DNA of 45,948 nt from a virus. Below, piece after piece: positions 1 to 7,104 of the stretch; the stretch's first letter is position 1; every line of letters begins with the position of its first letter. The position numbers and the translations under genes are program-made. The notes beneath the pieces were generated by a model, which saw nothing but the letters and a program-made list of their open reading frames with translations, searched no databases and had not been told where the DNA came from. The DNA lies in the IMG/VR virus record IMGVR_UViG_3300010160_000077, positions 1-45,948 of that record. One strand, given 5' to 3'.

Positions 1-14
1 ATGGTTGTGGCCAC
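1..14 (-). CDS. 5' end of a leftward gene, cut by the window edge
   Basis: Only the first codons are present: a GTG start at 14-12 on the minus strand reading M-A-T-T and then leaving the window. The case rests on its upstream signals. An AAGGAG ribosome binding site lies at 28-23, eight bases before the GTG. A near-consensus sigma70 promoter lies at 67-40. The gene is divergent from the baseplate genes. Its product cannot be told from four residues. Confidence 0.55.
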
Positions 15-39
15 TAGTGAATCTCCTTGATGTGTATTT

Positions 40-67
40 ATTTTACAACACTTTTGGCATTTGTCAA
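40..67 (-). promoter_or_regulatory. Leftward sigma70-type promoter
   Basis: On the minus strand TTGACA (67-62) is followed after 16 bases by TAAAAT (45-40). A good ribosome binding site (28-23) and GTG start (14) follow. The -10 box runs directly into AATAAATA, so a T4-late-type element may overlap it and the leftward gene could be transcribed both early and late. The -35 hexamer is a perfect match. Confidence 0.65.
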
Positions 68-101
68 CCTCTATATCATTATATAGGTGGTTTATTTTTG
101 C

Positions 102-109
102 GATAAATA
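102..109 (+). promoter_or_regulatory. T4-late-type promoter element (GATAAATA)
   Basis: The octamer resembles the T4 late consensus TATAAATA and ends 18 bases before the ATG at 128. The same core, TAAATA, occurs 18-20 bases before the starts at 9448, 27546 and 28965. It would drive the first block of baseplate genes. The core sits in a short palindrome, CGATAAATATCG. Confidence 0.6.
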
Positions 110-127
110 TCGTATAGGAAAAATATT

Positions 128-2149
128 ATGGCTGATTTAACAGGACAGACAGTTACTACTACCAATGGAAACACGGTCACCTATGGACCCGATGGCAAGC
201 CCCGGATGAATGTGGCCCCTGATGGCACAACACAATACTATGATGCATTGGGCAACGAAATCAGCAACCCTGCTGAAATCAAAGCAACCCAGGCCGCAAT
301 TAATTCACAGCCCAACTACAATGTTCCGCCAACTCCGACCAACAACCCCGCTGGCCCACAACCTGCTAATCCTCCAACAAATGTTGCAGCTCTAGTCGAA
401 GCTGGACAAACACCGCAAACTGCTTTATTGAGCTCTACTGAAAACAGTCAACTTACCACGGCACAACAACTTAGTGCTCGGGCGCAAGCAGCAGAACAAA
501 ACGCCATAGTAAAATTAACTGAAGCTCAAATTCAACTTGACAAACTGAAACCCGACACAGAAGCATACGACCGGGCACAACAATCAGTGAATCTTTTACG
601 TGAGCAAGCCGAGCTGGCTGAGACGCAGGTACAGGCCGCAAAAGAAAATTTAAAAATAGAAGCGACCCTGGCACAGGACGCTGGGCGAATAACCACGGTG
701 ACTCCTTCACAACAACCGCCAAATCTCGATAGATTCAATGTGGTATCGTCTAATAAAATAAGTGTAGCAGCCCAGATTGAGGCCGGGCTTGATCCAGAAA
801 CAGCACTGGCCAGTGTTCAGGCTCTTGCAATTGACGATCCGTTTGCCCAAGAAAATGCATCACCAGAACCTCTTGCCCGCACAATCACTGTGCCCGGCGA
901 CTATTCTGTAGTACCAAACAACAACGGCAGTTTTGATGTGGTAGAAACTCAAACTGGAGTCACAGTAGCATCCGGACTAGATCGCGACGAAGCCAGTTTG
1001 TTTGCATACGAACAATCACAGATTGACACCGGGGTTGAGATACCCAATCCAGATGCCGAAGAAGTGCCCAATCAATTGTCTGGTCCAACCGACGTAGAAG
1101 ATCCGCTGGCACTGTATGCATCCCAGGAACTGGATGTCACTGGCACTCTAGCAGAATCCTTGACAGCCCCCAATCCTTATCGTGAACGACAGGCCTACGA
1201 CGAAGACGGCAATCTCAATCCGGGATTTACTCTAGATGAAGACAACAATCCAGTATTTGTAGGCTACGATTTTGTGGAGCCAGCCACGCAGGCCAGCAGT
1301 GATCAATCCAGGGCCGTAGCAGCTGGTGCAGCCAATGTAAAAAAACAACAGACTATACTAACTCAACAACGAACCCTAAACAACACTGACTGGCGATTGC
1401 GCCTGAGTCTAGCAGACAACAGTGATTATCTATACAATGCTGAAAATGCTTTCATACTCAACCCGCTCAAGTCCAGCAACGGAGTTATATTTCCATATAC
1501 GCCACAAATTTCTACCAATTACAAGGCCAACTACAATCCCACCGATCTTACCCACAGCAACTATCGCGGATATTTTTACCAAAACAGCTACACCGACAAC
1601 GTCACTATAACAGCTGCGTTTACGGCACAGGATACCGAAGAGGCCAATTATCTCTTGGCCGTGATACATTTCTTTAGATCAGTGACTAAAATGTTTTACG
1701 GACAAAGCCAGAATTTAGGATCACCTCCTCCTATGTGTTTTTTAACCGGGTTTGGAGATTATCAATTTAATAAGCACCCAGTATTGGTCACAAGTTTCAA
1801 CTACAATCTGCCAGCTGATGTGGATTATATCCGTGCCGGCAGCAGTAACAATTTGCAACTGAATCAAAATCAATTGCGCAACAAACAAGTTCAAACTACC
1901 AATAACTCATTGAGCTCGGTTAGGCGATTGGCCACTGCAATAGACTCGTTTGGAAAATCTCTCCCCAAAGGTGCCAAAGCGACAAGGCCAACGCCCAGTA
2001 ACCCAAACACTGAAAATCCAACCTATGTGCCAACCAAGATAGACATAGTCATAACCTTGTTGCCAGTACAAAGTCGTCAACAGGTAAGTCAGGTATTTAA
2101 TTTACAACAATTTGCCAACGGCAATCAACTCAAAGGAGGATTCTGGTAA
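128..2149 (+). CDS. Baseplate tail-tube cap/initiator-type protein (gp48/gp54 class)
   Basis: This 673-residue protein has two parts. Residues 1-400 are low-complexity, rich in N, P, T, Q and A, with a probable coiled coil at about 115-185. The C-terminal part (about 400-570) carries the conserved block, including DLTHSNYRGYFYQNSYTDN, LLAVIHFFRSVTKMFYG and NKHPVLVTSFNYNLP. I associate this block with the tube cap/initiator proteins of T4-like marine phages, which nucleate the tail tube on the baseplate. T4 gp48 and gp54 are 364 and 320 residues, so the long N-terminus is an extension. Two copies of a short V-A-A-x-[VI]-E-x-G motif start at residues 85 and 212. The stop overlaps the next ATG by one base. 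I cannot decide between gp48 and gp54 from sequence alone. Confidence 0.75.
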   Translation: MADLTGQTVTTTNGNTVTYGPDGKPRMNVAPDGTTQYYDALGNEISNPAEIKATQAAINSQPNYNVPPTPTNNPAGPQPANPPTNVAALVEAGQTPQTALLSSTENSQLTTAQQLSARAQAAEQNAIVKLTEAQIQLDKLKPDTEAYDRAQQSVNLLREQAELAETQVQAAKENLKIEATLAQDAGRITTVTPSQQPPNLDRFNVVSSNKISVAAQIEAGLDPETALASVQALAIDDPFAQENASPEPLARTITVPGDYSVVPNNNGSFDVVETQTGVTVASGLDRDEASLFAYEQSQIDTGVEIPNPDAEEVPNQLSGPTDVEDPLALYASQELDVTGTLAESLTAPNPYRERQAYDEDGNLNPGFTLDEDNNPVFVGYDFVEPATQASSDQSRAVAAGAANVKKQQTILTQQRTLNNTDWRLRLSLADNSDYLYNAENAFILNPLKSSNGVIFPYTPQISTNYKANYNPTDLTHSNYRGYFYQNSYTDNVTITAAFTAQDTEEANYLLAVIHFFRSVTKMFYGQSQNLGSPPPMCFLTGFGDYQFNKHPVLVTSFNYNLPADVDYIRAGSSNNLQLNQNQLRNKQVQTTNNSLSSVRRLATAIDSFGKSLPKGAKATRPTPSNPNTENPTYVPTKIDIVITLLPVQSRQQVSQVFNLQQFANGNQLKGGFW

Positions 2150-2448
2150 TGGCTGCATACGATAGTACTAGTGCTTATTATACAACCGGCTACAGCCAGT
2201 TCTTTTTGGATACCATGACCAATCGGCCTATTCCCTTATTACCGGACGACTTGTCATTTGCTATCAATCTAACCTATCAGTACAGACCTGATTTGTTGGC
2301 CTATGATCTATACAGCAATCCAGGATTGTGGTGGGTGTTTTATCAACGCAACCCCAACACCTTGACCAAGCCGCCTTTGGATTTTGCTGTGGGCGTTGAA
2401 ATATTTCTGCCCAGGATAGCTACCTTGCAAACAGTGTTGGGATTCTAA
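2149..2448 (+). CDS. gp53: Baseplate wedge protein gp53
   Basis: A 99-residue protein in which YRPDLLAYDLYSNPGLWWVF, followed by an R-N-P segment and a closing VGVEIFLPR stretch, matches the gp53 family. Gp53 joins wedge subunits around the hub during assembly and ends in a LysM-like fold. T4 gp53 is 196 residues; this compact form is typical of marine T4-like phages. The start is supported by a strong AAGGAGGA at 2133-2140 and by a one-base overlap with the previous stop. The next gene begins one base after the stop, so translation is likely coupled. Confidence 0.85.
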   Translation: MAAYDSTSAYYTTGYSQFFLDTMTNRPIPLLPDDLSFAINLTYQYRPDLLAYDLYSNPGLWWVFYQRNPNTLTKPPLDFAVGVEIFLPRIATLQTVLGF

Positions 2449-2449
2449 C

Positions 2450-4075
2450 ATGGCTGAGATTAAACGGGTGATTGATGGCTACACCATTTCACTTAATCCT
2501 TTCAATGACGGTACAATTTTTTATACCATTACCCAGCCAAACGGTCGTGAATTGTTCAGGTCTGCTTCGACCATGGAAGCATTCAACCGATTCACCCAAT
2601 TCATACAAGACGCCGGTGACCCAGACACTGCCGCTATATATAAAGACTTACAGCTTGCAATACCAGCACTAGATCAACAGGCAAGACAAGCGATTGAAGC
2701 GGCAACCCCGCCACCACTAGATGGTGGTCCGGTCAGCTCAGGAGCAGTAGCGGCCAACAATCAGACAGCCAGGACAGACGGGGCAACAGCACAAAACCCA
2801 ACCAGTCTAGTTACTGAGCCCTTGGGTTCTGTAGAAGAACCGATTGTGGTTGACGAGGGCCTGGATCCAGATCCAATCAAGTTATCAATAAGCCAAGCTA
2901 CTCCTGCTCCTAACATAAACACTGGAAGAATAAATGTTGCAGCCCTGGTCGAAGGTGGACTCAGCCCACAAGAAGCCCTGGACGTTGCTGCCGGGGGCAC
3001 AGCCAGCTCAGCCACACAACCTGGTGTTGGTGACGGCAGAGCCGACAGTCCTGTAATCACTGGTAACTCAACCAAAGACATAATCAAATCCACATTTGGA
3101 ACAGCCACAAATAGTCGTATCATCACTCAACCCAACATACTTGATGAATATGCCAGCTATACATACCAGATCAGTTGGTATCTAATGACCGACGTTCAGT
3201 TTAACCAATTAATAAATTCTCCCCAACGCAGTGTAGCTGGCTGGACACTGTTGATGCAAAGCGGCGGAGCTCCAACAACAACAAGCAATAATTCTACCGG
3301 CGCATCAAGTCCGGGCGGACGTAGTGCAATGTTTCCTGTTGATTACTATATAGATGATTTAGAAATAACATCCAGCGCGCCCGGAGGAGGAACCCAGATG
3401 GCCCACTGTGCCACTGATATCAAATTTAAAGTAACTGAACCCAACGGAATAACCTTGATACAAAATCTCTATCGAGCAGTTAGAGAAATAAACACTCCGG
3501 GCGGCACATTTATTGATCCAACTGTTCCTGACTACGCCTCTCAAGACCGCCGGGCCAATGCATCTGGTAGCAATCTTACTCCAAACTACATAAAAGCTCA
3601 GTATTGCCTGGTTGTTCGTTTTTACGGATATGACAGCCAAGGCAATTTGTCAGCACCCATAATAGGTAGATACAACAGACGGGGCACAGGCCAGATCACT
3701 ACCACTGACCCTAGGGCCATAGTAGAAAAAATATATCCATTTACTCTGACTAAACTTACTTTTCGTGTAGCTAAAGCACAAGTTGAATACAACATTGAAG
3801 CCAAGCCGGTGGCACAAAACGTTGCCATAGGTCAAAATAGAGGAACTATACCTTTTCCTTTCCAGCTGTCAGGAACCACTGTGAAAGATCTGCTAAGAGG
3901 AAATGCACCTTTATCACAACTACCGCCACTGGCAGGCGAGAGAACACCACAGGCAACACCGTCAAGTTCTAACATTCCGCCCGGTCCTCCTAATCCACGA
4001 TCAACCAGTGCCGGTGTAGATGCGTTGGGCAACTTTACCGGTGAAAGTGACTCACCAACCCAGGTAGGAGCATAA
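2450..4075 (+). CDS. Baseplate hub-type structural protein
   Basis: I do not recognise a named family for this 541-residue protein with certainty. The N-terminal third is P/T/A/G-rich linker and includes a V-A-A-L-V-E-G-G motif near residue 162, almost the same as in the tube-cap gene. The folded part (about 215-490) contains YTYQISWYLM, FPVDYYIDDLEI, a segment with I-K-F-K-V-T-E-P, and KIYPFTLTKLTFRV. The last 50 residues are again low-complexity. The next gene has the same architecture (linker, globular core with a Y-[QR]-[IM]-[ST] strand, linker), so the two may be related subunits. Its place between gp53 and the spike suggests it forms part of the central hub, in the place of T4 gp27. No catalytic motif is seen. 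Confidence 0.6.
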   Translation: MAEIKRVIDGYTISLNPFNDGTIFYTITQPNGRELFRSASTMEAFNRFTQFIQDAGDPDTAAIYKDLQLAIPALDQQARQAIEAATPPPLDGGPVSSGAVAANNQTARTDGATAQNPTSLVTEPLGSVEEPIVVDEGLDPDPIKLSISQATPAPNINTGRINVAALVEGGLSPQEALDVAAGGTASSATQPGVGDGRADSPVITGNSTKDIIKSTFGTATNSRIITQPNILDEYASYTYQISWYLMTDVQFNQLINSPQRSVAGWTLLMQSGGAPTTTSNNSTGASSPGGRSAMFPVDYYIDDLEITSSAPGGGTQMAHCATDIKFKVTEPNGITLIQNLYRAVREINTPGGTFIDPTVPDYASQDRRANASGSNLTPNYIKAQYCLVVRFYGYDSQGNLSAPIIGRYNRRGTGQITTTDPRAIVEKIYPFTLTKLTFRVAKAQVEYNIEAKPVAQNVAIGQNRGTIPFPFQLSGTTVKDLLRGNAPLSQLPPLAGERTPQATPSSSNIPPGPPNPRSTSAGVDALGNFTGESDSPTQVGA

Positions 4076-4077
4076 GC

Positions 4078-5562
4078 ATGGCTGATCTAACAAACAAACA
4101 ACAAAATTTAGTCGACGACGGAAAGTTTGGTTCGGGCTTTGGAGCAGGTCCGCGTAGGTTTGGAGCAAATAATCAACAAACAGTTCTTGGAACAGGAGCC
4201 GGAGTAAGACAAGTAGCGCAACCAACACAGACCACTACTACAGCTCCAGCAAAGGCTCCGGCAGCACCCACCGGTAATCAAAATTATATTTTTACTGGAT
4301 TGGTAGAGGCCTTGAATACCTATCAAAATGATTTGGCCAAACAAAACAAATACGACATAGCCGATGTTTACGAAATTATATTTGAACCAGTGGCTTTGGA
4401 AGAATCCACCATTAAAAAACCTGGCAGTACTGACCGATCAAAGACTGCCAACAAGAATAGCGATACTGCCAAAGAAACATTAGACCCCAAAACTGATAGA
4501 GTAGACAACAACAGTCAAAATTGGCCTATATCTCAAGGCACTCAGGTAGTACAGGCAATTGATCAAATTTTGCGCAGTAGCAGTTTTGCATCGGATCAGG
4601 CCTTGCAACAAGTCGATCCTCTCACTCAAGAAGTTTTGCCCAACCCCAAGGCTGGAGGAGGAACCACAGTATGGTACAAGGTAAGTGTACAGGCCACAAG
4701 CCTTGGTTACGATGTTGCACGCCGAGACTATGCTTATCGTATGACATATCTAATAACTCCATATGCTGTCAGCAACTTGGAAACACCATTTTTTCCTAAA
4801 AGTAGATATCGCGGCAGTCACAAAAGCTATTACTATTGGTTTACAGGACAAAACACACAGATTTTAAATTTTGAACAGGCCTTTAATACCTTGTATACTC
4901 TGATACTCGGTGGTAATGGACCTGTAGCAGCCAGAACACGGCTGACCACAGACTATCGAGACCAGTACAGTTACACTGCCATGCCAACCACTACCCAAAA
5001 AACTGGTCAGGCAACAGGAACTTATACCAACAACGCAGTTGACAGCCTTACTGATTTTTTTTACGATCCAAGCGCCCAAAGCGAAGTCACCCTGCGTATA
5101 GTAGGAGATCCTGCTTGGTTACAACAAGGAGAAGCCAGTGGAGGAATTACCAATGGTCAGTTTACGTTTGCGCCGTTCAATGCTGATGGCAGTATCAACT
5201 ACGACAGCCAAGAAATAGTTTTTGATATCAGCTGGAACCAGCCGCAAGATTATGATTTTTCTACTGGAGTCATGAATGTGAACAATCAACAAGGACTTCC
5301 AAGACAGAACAACACCTATACTGCCACAGCGGTAAAATCTTTTTTTAGTAAAGGTCGATTTGAACAAGAACTAAAAGGAAAACAAATATTGGAATCAGCC
5401 CAACTTGAACAACAGACCCCGGTTGTTGTTCCGCCTGCTCCTCCAAAAGCATCAGTTCCTAAATTTGATCCCTACGAACTAAATGAAACCATACGACCAA
5501 GATTAACGCAACCAAACAGATTTAATTTTAAATCAAAAAATCGTACAGGAACAGATCAATAA
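4078..5562 (+). CDS. Baseplate hub-type structural protein
   Basis: A 494-residue protein with low-complexity N- and C-terminal tails and a central core. Core segments include DIADVYEIIFEPVALEES, VSVQATSLGYDVARRDYAY, PFFPKSRYRGSHKSYYYWF and TGQNTQILNFEQAFNTLY. I associate this core with structural proteins coded next to the spike in T4-like marine phages; the exact T4 counterpart (gp27 or another hub protein) is uncertain. An AGGAG at 4065-4069 precedes the ATG, and only two bases separate it from the previous stop. A tandem 11-bp repeat straddles its stop codon. No enzymatic motif is seen. Confidence 0.6.
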   Translation: MADLTNKQQNLVDDGKFGSGFGAGPRRFGANNQQTVLGTGAGVRQVAQPTQTTTTAPAKAPAAPTGNQNYIFTGLVEALNTYQNDLAKQNKYDIADVYEIIFEPVALEESTIKKPGSTDRSKTANKNSDTAKETLDPKTDRVDNNSQNWPISQGTQVVQAIDQILRSSSFASDQALQQVDPLTQEVLPNPKAGGGTTVWYKVSVQATSLGYDVARRDYAYRMTYLITPYAVSNLETPFFPKSRYRGSHKSYYYWFTGQNTQILNFEQAFNTLYTLILGGNGPVAARTRLTTDYRDQYSYTAMPTTTQKTGQATGTYTNNAVDSLTDFFYDPSAQSEVTLRIVGDPAWLQQGEASGGITNGQFTFAPFNADGSINYDSQEIVFDISWNQPQDYDFSTGVMNVNNQQGLPRQNNTYTATAVKSFFSKGRFEQELKGKQILESAQLEQQTPVVVPPAPPKASVPKFDPYELNETIRPRLTQPNRFNFKSKNRTGTDQ

Positions 5563-5571
5563 CAGATCAAT
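5550..5571 (+). repeat. Tandem 11-bp repeat across a stop codon
   Basis: AACAGATCAAT occurs at 5550-5560 and again immediately at 5561-5571. The TAA stop of the hub gene (5560-5562) is formed at the junction. This looks like a simple duplication at the gene end. Confidence 0.9.
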
Positions 5572-5589
5572 ATCGAGAAAGAATACTAG

Positions 5590-7104
5590 ATGGCTTTAGA
5601 TAATTTTCAACGCAGTACCGGAACACCCAACACCTTTGACCAAGATCGTGGCGGGTTACCAGGCTCCTCTGGCCCCTACATCGGCGAAGTGCGCAACAAC
5701 AACGATCCTACTCGTATGGGACGTCTGCAAGTGTACATTGAAACATTCGGAGGTCCTGACAAAAACAATCAAGATCTTTGGCGCACAGTAAGCTACTGTA
5801 CGCCATTTTATGGTGCTACACCCAAGGGCGGTAGTGCTGGAACTGGTACCTTTTTAGATGGCAACCAACAGAGTTACGGCATGTGGTTCACACCTCCTGA
5901 CATTGGCACACAGGTCTTGTGCTTTTTTGTCAACGACGATCCAGGTAATGGATACTATATAGGATGCTTGCCAGAAAATGGTATCACACACATGATCCCG
6001 GCTATTGGTGCGGTAGGTCAAGATCAAGCACAAACTCAAAATGCCATACAAGGCGAGTATCTAAGCAGTTCACCAAGGTTGCCGGTTACTGAAATAAACA
6101 ATGCACCCAGCAATCCTAAAACTAGCGAAAGTCCCACATTCTTCAACGAAAAGAAACCGGTGCACAGTTATGTGGCTGGTGTGTTATTTCAACAAGGCTT
6201 GAACAATGACACTGTTCGTGGCCCAATTGGTTCCAGTGCCCAGAGAGAAAGCCCAAGCAACTGCTATGGAATTAGCACTCCGGGTCGCGCTATCTATCAA
6301 AGCGGACTGGGTGACACCAACAATCCCAAGGCACTAGATCAACAAACGCTACAAGGCATTGCTGTGATTGGACGCCGGGGTGGACACAGTTTTGTCATGG
6401 ACGATGGAGCACTAAATGGATCTGATAATTTGGTCAGAATCAGGACCGCCAAAGGACATCAGATAACCATGAGTGATGACGGCAACTGTTTTTATATCTG
6501 TCATGCTAACGGACAGACCTGGGTCGAGCTTGGACAAGAAGGCACACTTGATGTTTACAGCACCAACAGTATAAACATGCGAACCGAAGGCACAATAAAT
6601 CTACATGCCGACGCAGATGTTAATATTTTTGCTGGCGGAAGCATGAATCTCAAAAGCATCAAAGGTACCAGTATACAAAGTGATGGAGATGCTGATCTGG
6701 CAGGCAAAGGTAAACTCAGCCTGTTTGGAGAAAGCAGCATGGCCATCAAGAGCGGTGGAGGACTGGCAATCAAGAGCGGTCTAGGCAGTTGGGCGTCAGA
6801 AGGACAACTCAGTTTAACTGGCAGCAAGGTCTTGCTCAACAGTGGTGGCGGACAGCCAGCAGACGCTCCTACTGCAATAACCAAATATCTAATGCCCGGC
6901 GTGGAATTTAATCCCAGCACTGGTTGGCAAACCAGCTCTACCGGTACTGAAAGTTGTTGTACCCGGGCACCCACACACGAACCGTATGCCTATCACAATC
7001 AAGGTGTATCTGTGCAGTCTTCAATTGTGCAACCGGGACAACCAAGTCCTCCGCCCGATGCAGCTGCTTTACCAGCTGGAGTGAGTATCACAAAAACATC
7101 ATGA
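5590..7104 (+). CDS. gp5: gp5-like baseplate spike, without lysozyme domain
   Basis: A 504-residue central spike protein. Residues about 28-100 form the OB-fold entry: GPYIGEVRNNNDPTRMGRLQ followed by V-Y-I-E-T-F-G-G, typical of gp5/VgrG proteins. Residues about 282-420 hold alternating short polar strands (AKGHQITMSDD, then repeated S-I-N-M, T-I-N-L and S-M-N-L patterns), the expected triple-stranded beta-helix needle. T4 gp5 is 575 residues and has a lysozyme domain between these parts. Here the intervening segment (about 100-280) has no recognisable lysozyme motif. The spike would pierce the outer membrane at the tip of the tail tube. The TGA overlaps the next ATG in an ATGA junction. Confidence 0.85.
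   Translation: MALDNFQRSTGTPNTFDQDRGGLPGSSGPYIGEVRNNNDPTRMGRLQVYIETFGGPDKNNQDLWRTVSYCTPFYGATPKGGSAGTGTFLDGNQQSYGMWFTPPDIGTQVLCFFVNDDPGNGYYIGCLPENGITHMIPAIGAVGQDQAQTQNAIQGEYLSSSPRLPVTEINNAPSNPKTSESPTFFNEKKPVHSYVAGVLFQQGLNNDTVRGPIGSSAQRESPSNCYGISTPGRAIYQSGLGDTNNPKALDQQTLQGIAVIGRRGGHSFVMDDGALNGSDNLVRIRTAKGHQITMSDDGNCFYICHANGQTWVELGQEGTLDVYSTNSINMRTEGTINLHADADVNIFAGGSMNLKSIKGTSIQSDGDADLAGKGKLSLFGESSMAIKSGGGLAIKSGLGSWASEGQLSLTGSKVLLNSGGGQPADAPTAITKYLMPGVEFNPSTGWQTSSTGTESCCTRAPTHEPYAYHNQGVSVQSSIVQPGQPSPPPDAAALPAGVSITKTS

Noticed and set aside
1-30. Short rightward frame ending in TGA at 28-30 as the tail of an upstream gene.
   Set aside because: It coincides with a leftward GTG, ribosome binding site and promoter that explain the sequence better.
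6555-6974. A 139-residue minus-strand frame inside the spike gene.
   Set aside because: It opposes the conserved beta-helix coding region, and its leucine/proline-rich product looks like antisense translation.
6954-7100. Longer start for the hub-associated gene, 49 codons earlier.
   Set aside because: It would overlap the spike gene by about 150 bases, whereas ATG 7101 gives the ATGA junction seen throughout the window.
5590-7104. A lysozyme activity for the gp5-like spike.
   Set aside because: The segment between OB fold and needle shows no recognisable T4-lysozyme-type catalytic motif.
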